Assembly (NCBI GenBank): GCA_023374045.1
Contig: CM041783.1
Coordinates: 95,019,298-95,083,297 of the forward strand
DNA: 64,000 nt
Reading direction: 5' to 3'
Source: Limonium bicolor
Taxonomy: Eukaryota > Streptophyta > Magnoliopsida > Caryophyllales > Plumbaginaceae
The stretch's first letter is position 1; the number at the start of each line of letters is the position of its first letter. Positions 63,801 to 64,000 of this stretch are shown in pieces. Position numbers and translations under genes: made by a program. Under the pieces are notes generated by a model that searched no databases, was not told where the DNA came from, and saw only the letters and a program-made list of their open reading frames with translations.

Positions 63801-64000
63801 TTCTCCCCCCGTTAAAAAAGCTTCGTCCCCGATGCTTAACTTACCACCATCATCACCAAATACCCAAACACAAATACAAATCTTTGACGACAAGGTAATA
63901 CCACCAAGCATTAAATAGCCATAAATAAATGTCACATAATCATAGCACACAAGCACATAAGCACACAAGTCAATTTCCAAATACTGAGTAACATCATATT
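63801..64000 (-). mobile_element. Internal segment 17 (right-truncated by window edge)
   Basis: The first 200 bases of the next internal region, starting with the six-C polypurine tract at 63801-63810. One C is missing in GTTAAAAAAGC near 63817. The rest matches the majority, so the array continues beyond the window. Confidence 0.9.

Larger units (their letters stand above)
1..64000 (-). repeat. Tandem array of 3.99-kb LTR-retrotransposon units (16 periods)
   Basis: The landmark CAAAGCTTCGTCCCCGATGC, just inside the polypurine tract, starts at 1, 3977, 7960, 11940 (altered), 15922, 19928, 23924, 27921, 31904, 35896, 39887, 43872, 47858, 51838, 55833, 59828 and about 63817 (altered). Successive periods are therefore 3976 to 4006 bp, mean about 3988. 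All units have the same orientation and no foreign sequence interrupts them. Each unit is one LTR plus one internal segment with PBS and PPT, so adjacent units share LTRs and there are no target-site duplications between them. Both array ends lie outside the window. The order LTR-PBS-internal-PPT-LTR is established retrotransposon anatomy; that the array arose by recombination or circle amplification is inference. Confidence 0.97.

Noticed and set aside
1..64000. Sixteen separate nested or adjacent retrotransposon insertions
   Set aside because: Separate insertions would have two LTRs each, target-site duplications and host DNA between them. Here one LTR is shared per junction and the spacing is constant.

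Overview
The window is one uninterrupted head-to-tail array of a unit of about 3.99 kb, from edge to edge: 16 full periods (3976 to 4006 bp) plus a 0.2 kb stub at the right edge. I see no protein-coding gene, no complete tRNA or rRNA, no CRISPR array and no unrelated insertion. The sequence is AT-rich. Its retrotransposon-type landmarks point to a flowering plant nuclear genome, probably a eudicot; the species cannot be told from this.

The unit can be read as an LTR retrotransposon derivative on the minus strand. Each period holds one LTR of about 3.02 kb (TG...CA ends, inverted termini TGTAACACCCC / GGGGTATTACA) and one internal segment of about 0.96 kb. Next to the LTR the internal segment carries a perfect 12-nt primer binding site for initiator tRNA-Met (TGGTATCAGAGC on the minus strand), three bases from the LTR. 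At its other end is a G-rich polypurine tract (GGGGGGAGAA on the minus strand) directly abutting the next LTR. On the minus strand the array therefore reads LTR-PBS-internal-PPT-LTR-PBS-internal-PPT and so on, with every LTR shared by two neighbouring units. There is no gag or pol; only a short tail resembling the last codons of a Ty3/Gypsy polyprotein remains beside the PPT. The monomer equals a one-LTR circle of a non-autonomous Ty3/Gypsy-type element (full form about 7.0 kb), so the array is a satellite made of retrotransposon units.

Layout, as LTRs: 939-3961, 4925-7943, 8903-11922, 12884-15905, 16870-19911, 20877-23907, 24875-27904, 28865-31887, 32852-35879, 36834-39871, 40833-43855, 44824-47840, 48807-51821, 52785-55816, 56784-59811, 60785-63800. 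Internal segments fill the gaps. Within each LTR, in minus-strand order, there are a telo-box-like motif, a cluster of eight TTGACC W-box motifs, an 11-bp minisatellite, a duplicated block of about 55 bp, a CT-rich tract that could hold the transcription start, a possible splice donor, and a long T/G-rich part with conserved hairpins. The internal segment also carries a 30-nt copy of the 5' half of initiator tRNA-Met.

Units differ mainly by 1-3 bp indels, with few substitutions, so amplification or homogenisation is recent. Units 6, 7, 14 and 15 lie closest to the majority sequence. Units 10, 12, 13 and 16 and parts of 1, 3, 4, 5 and 9 contain bursts of small indels that may be real or may be uncorrected long-read consensus errors.
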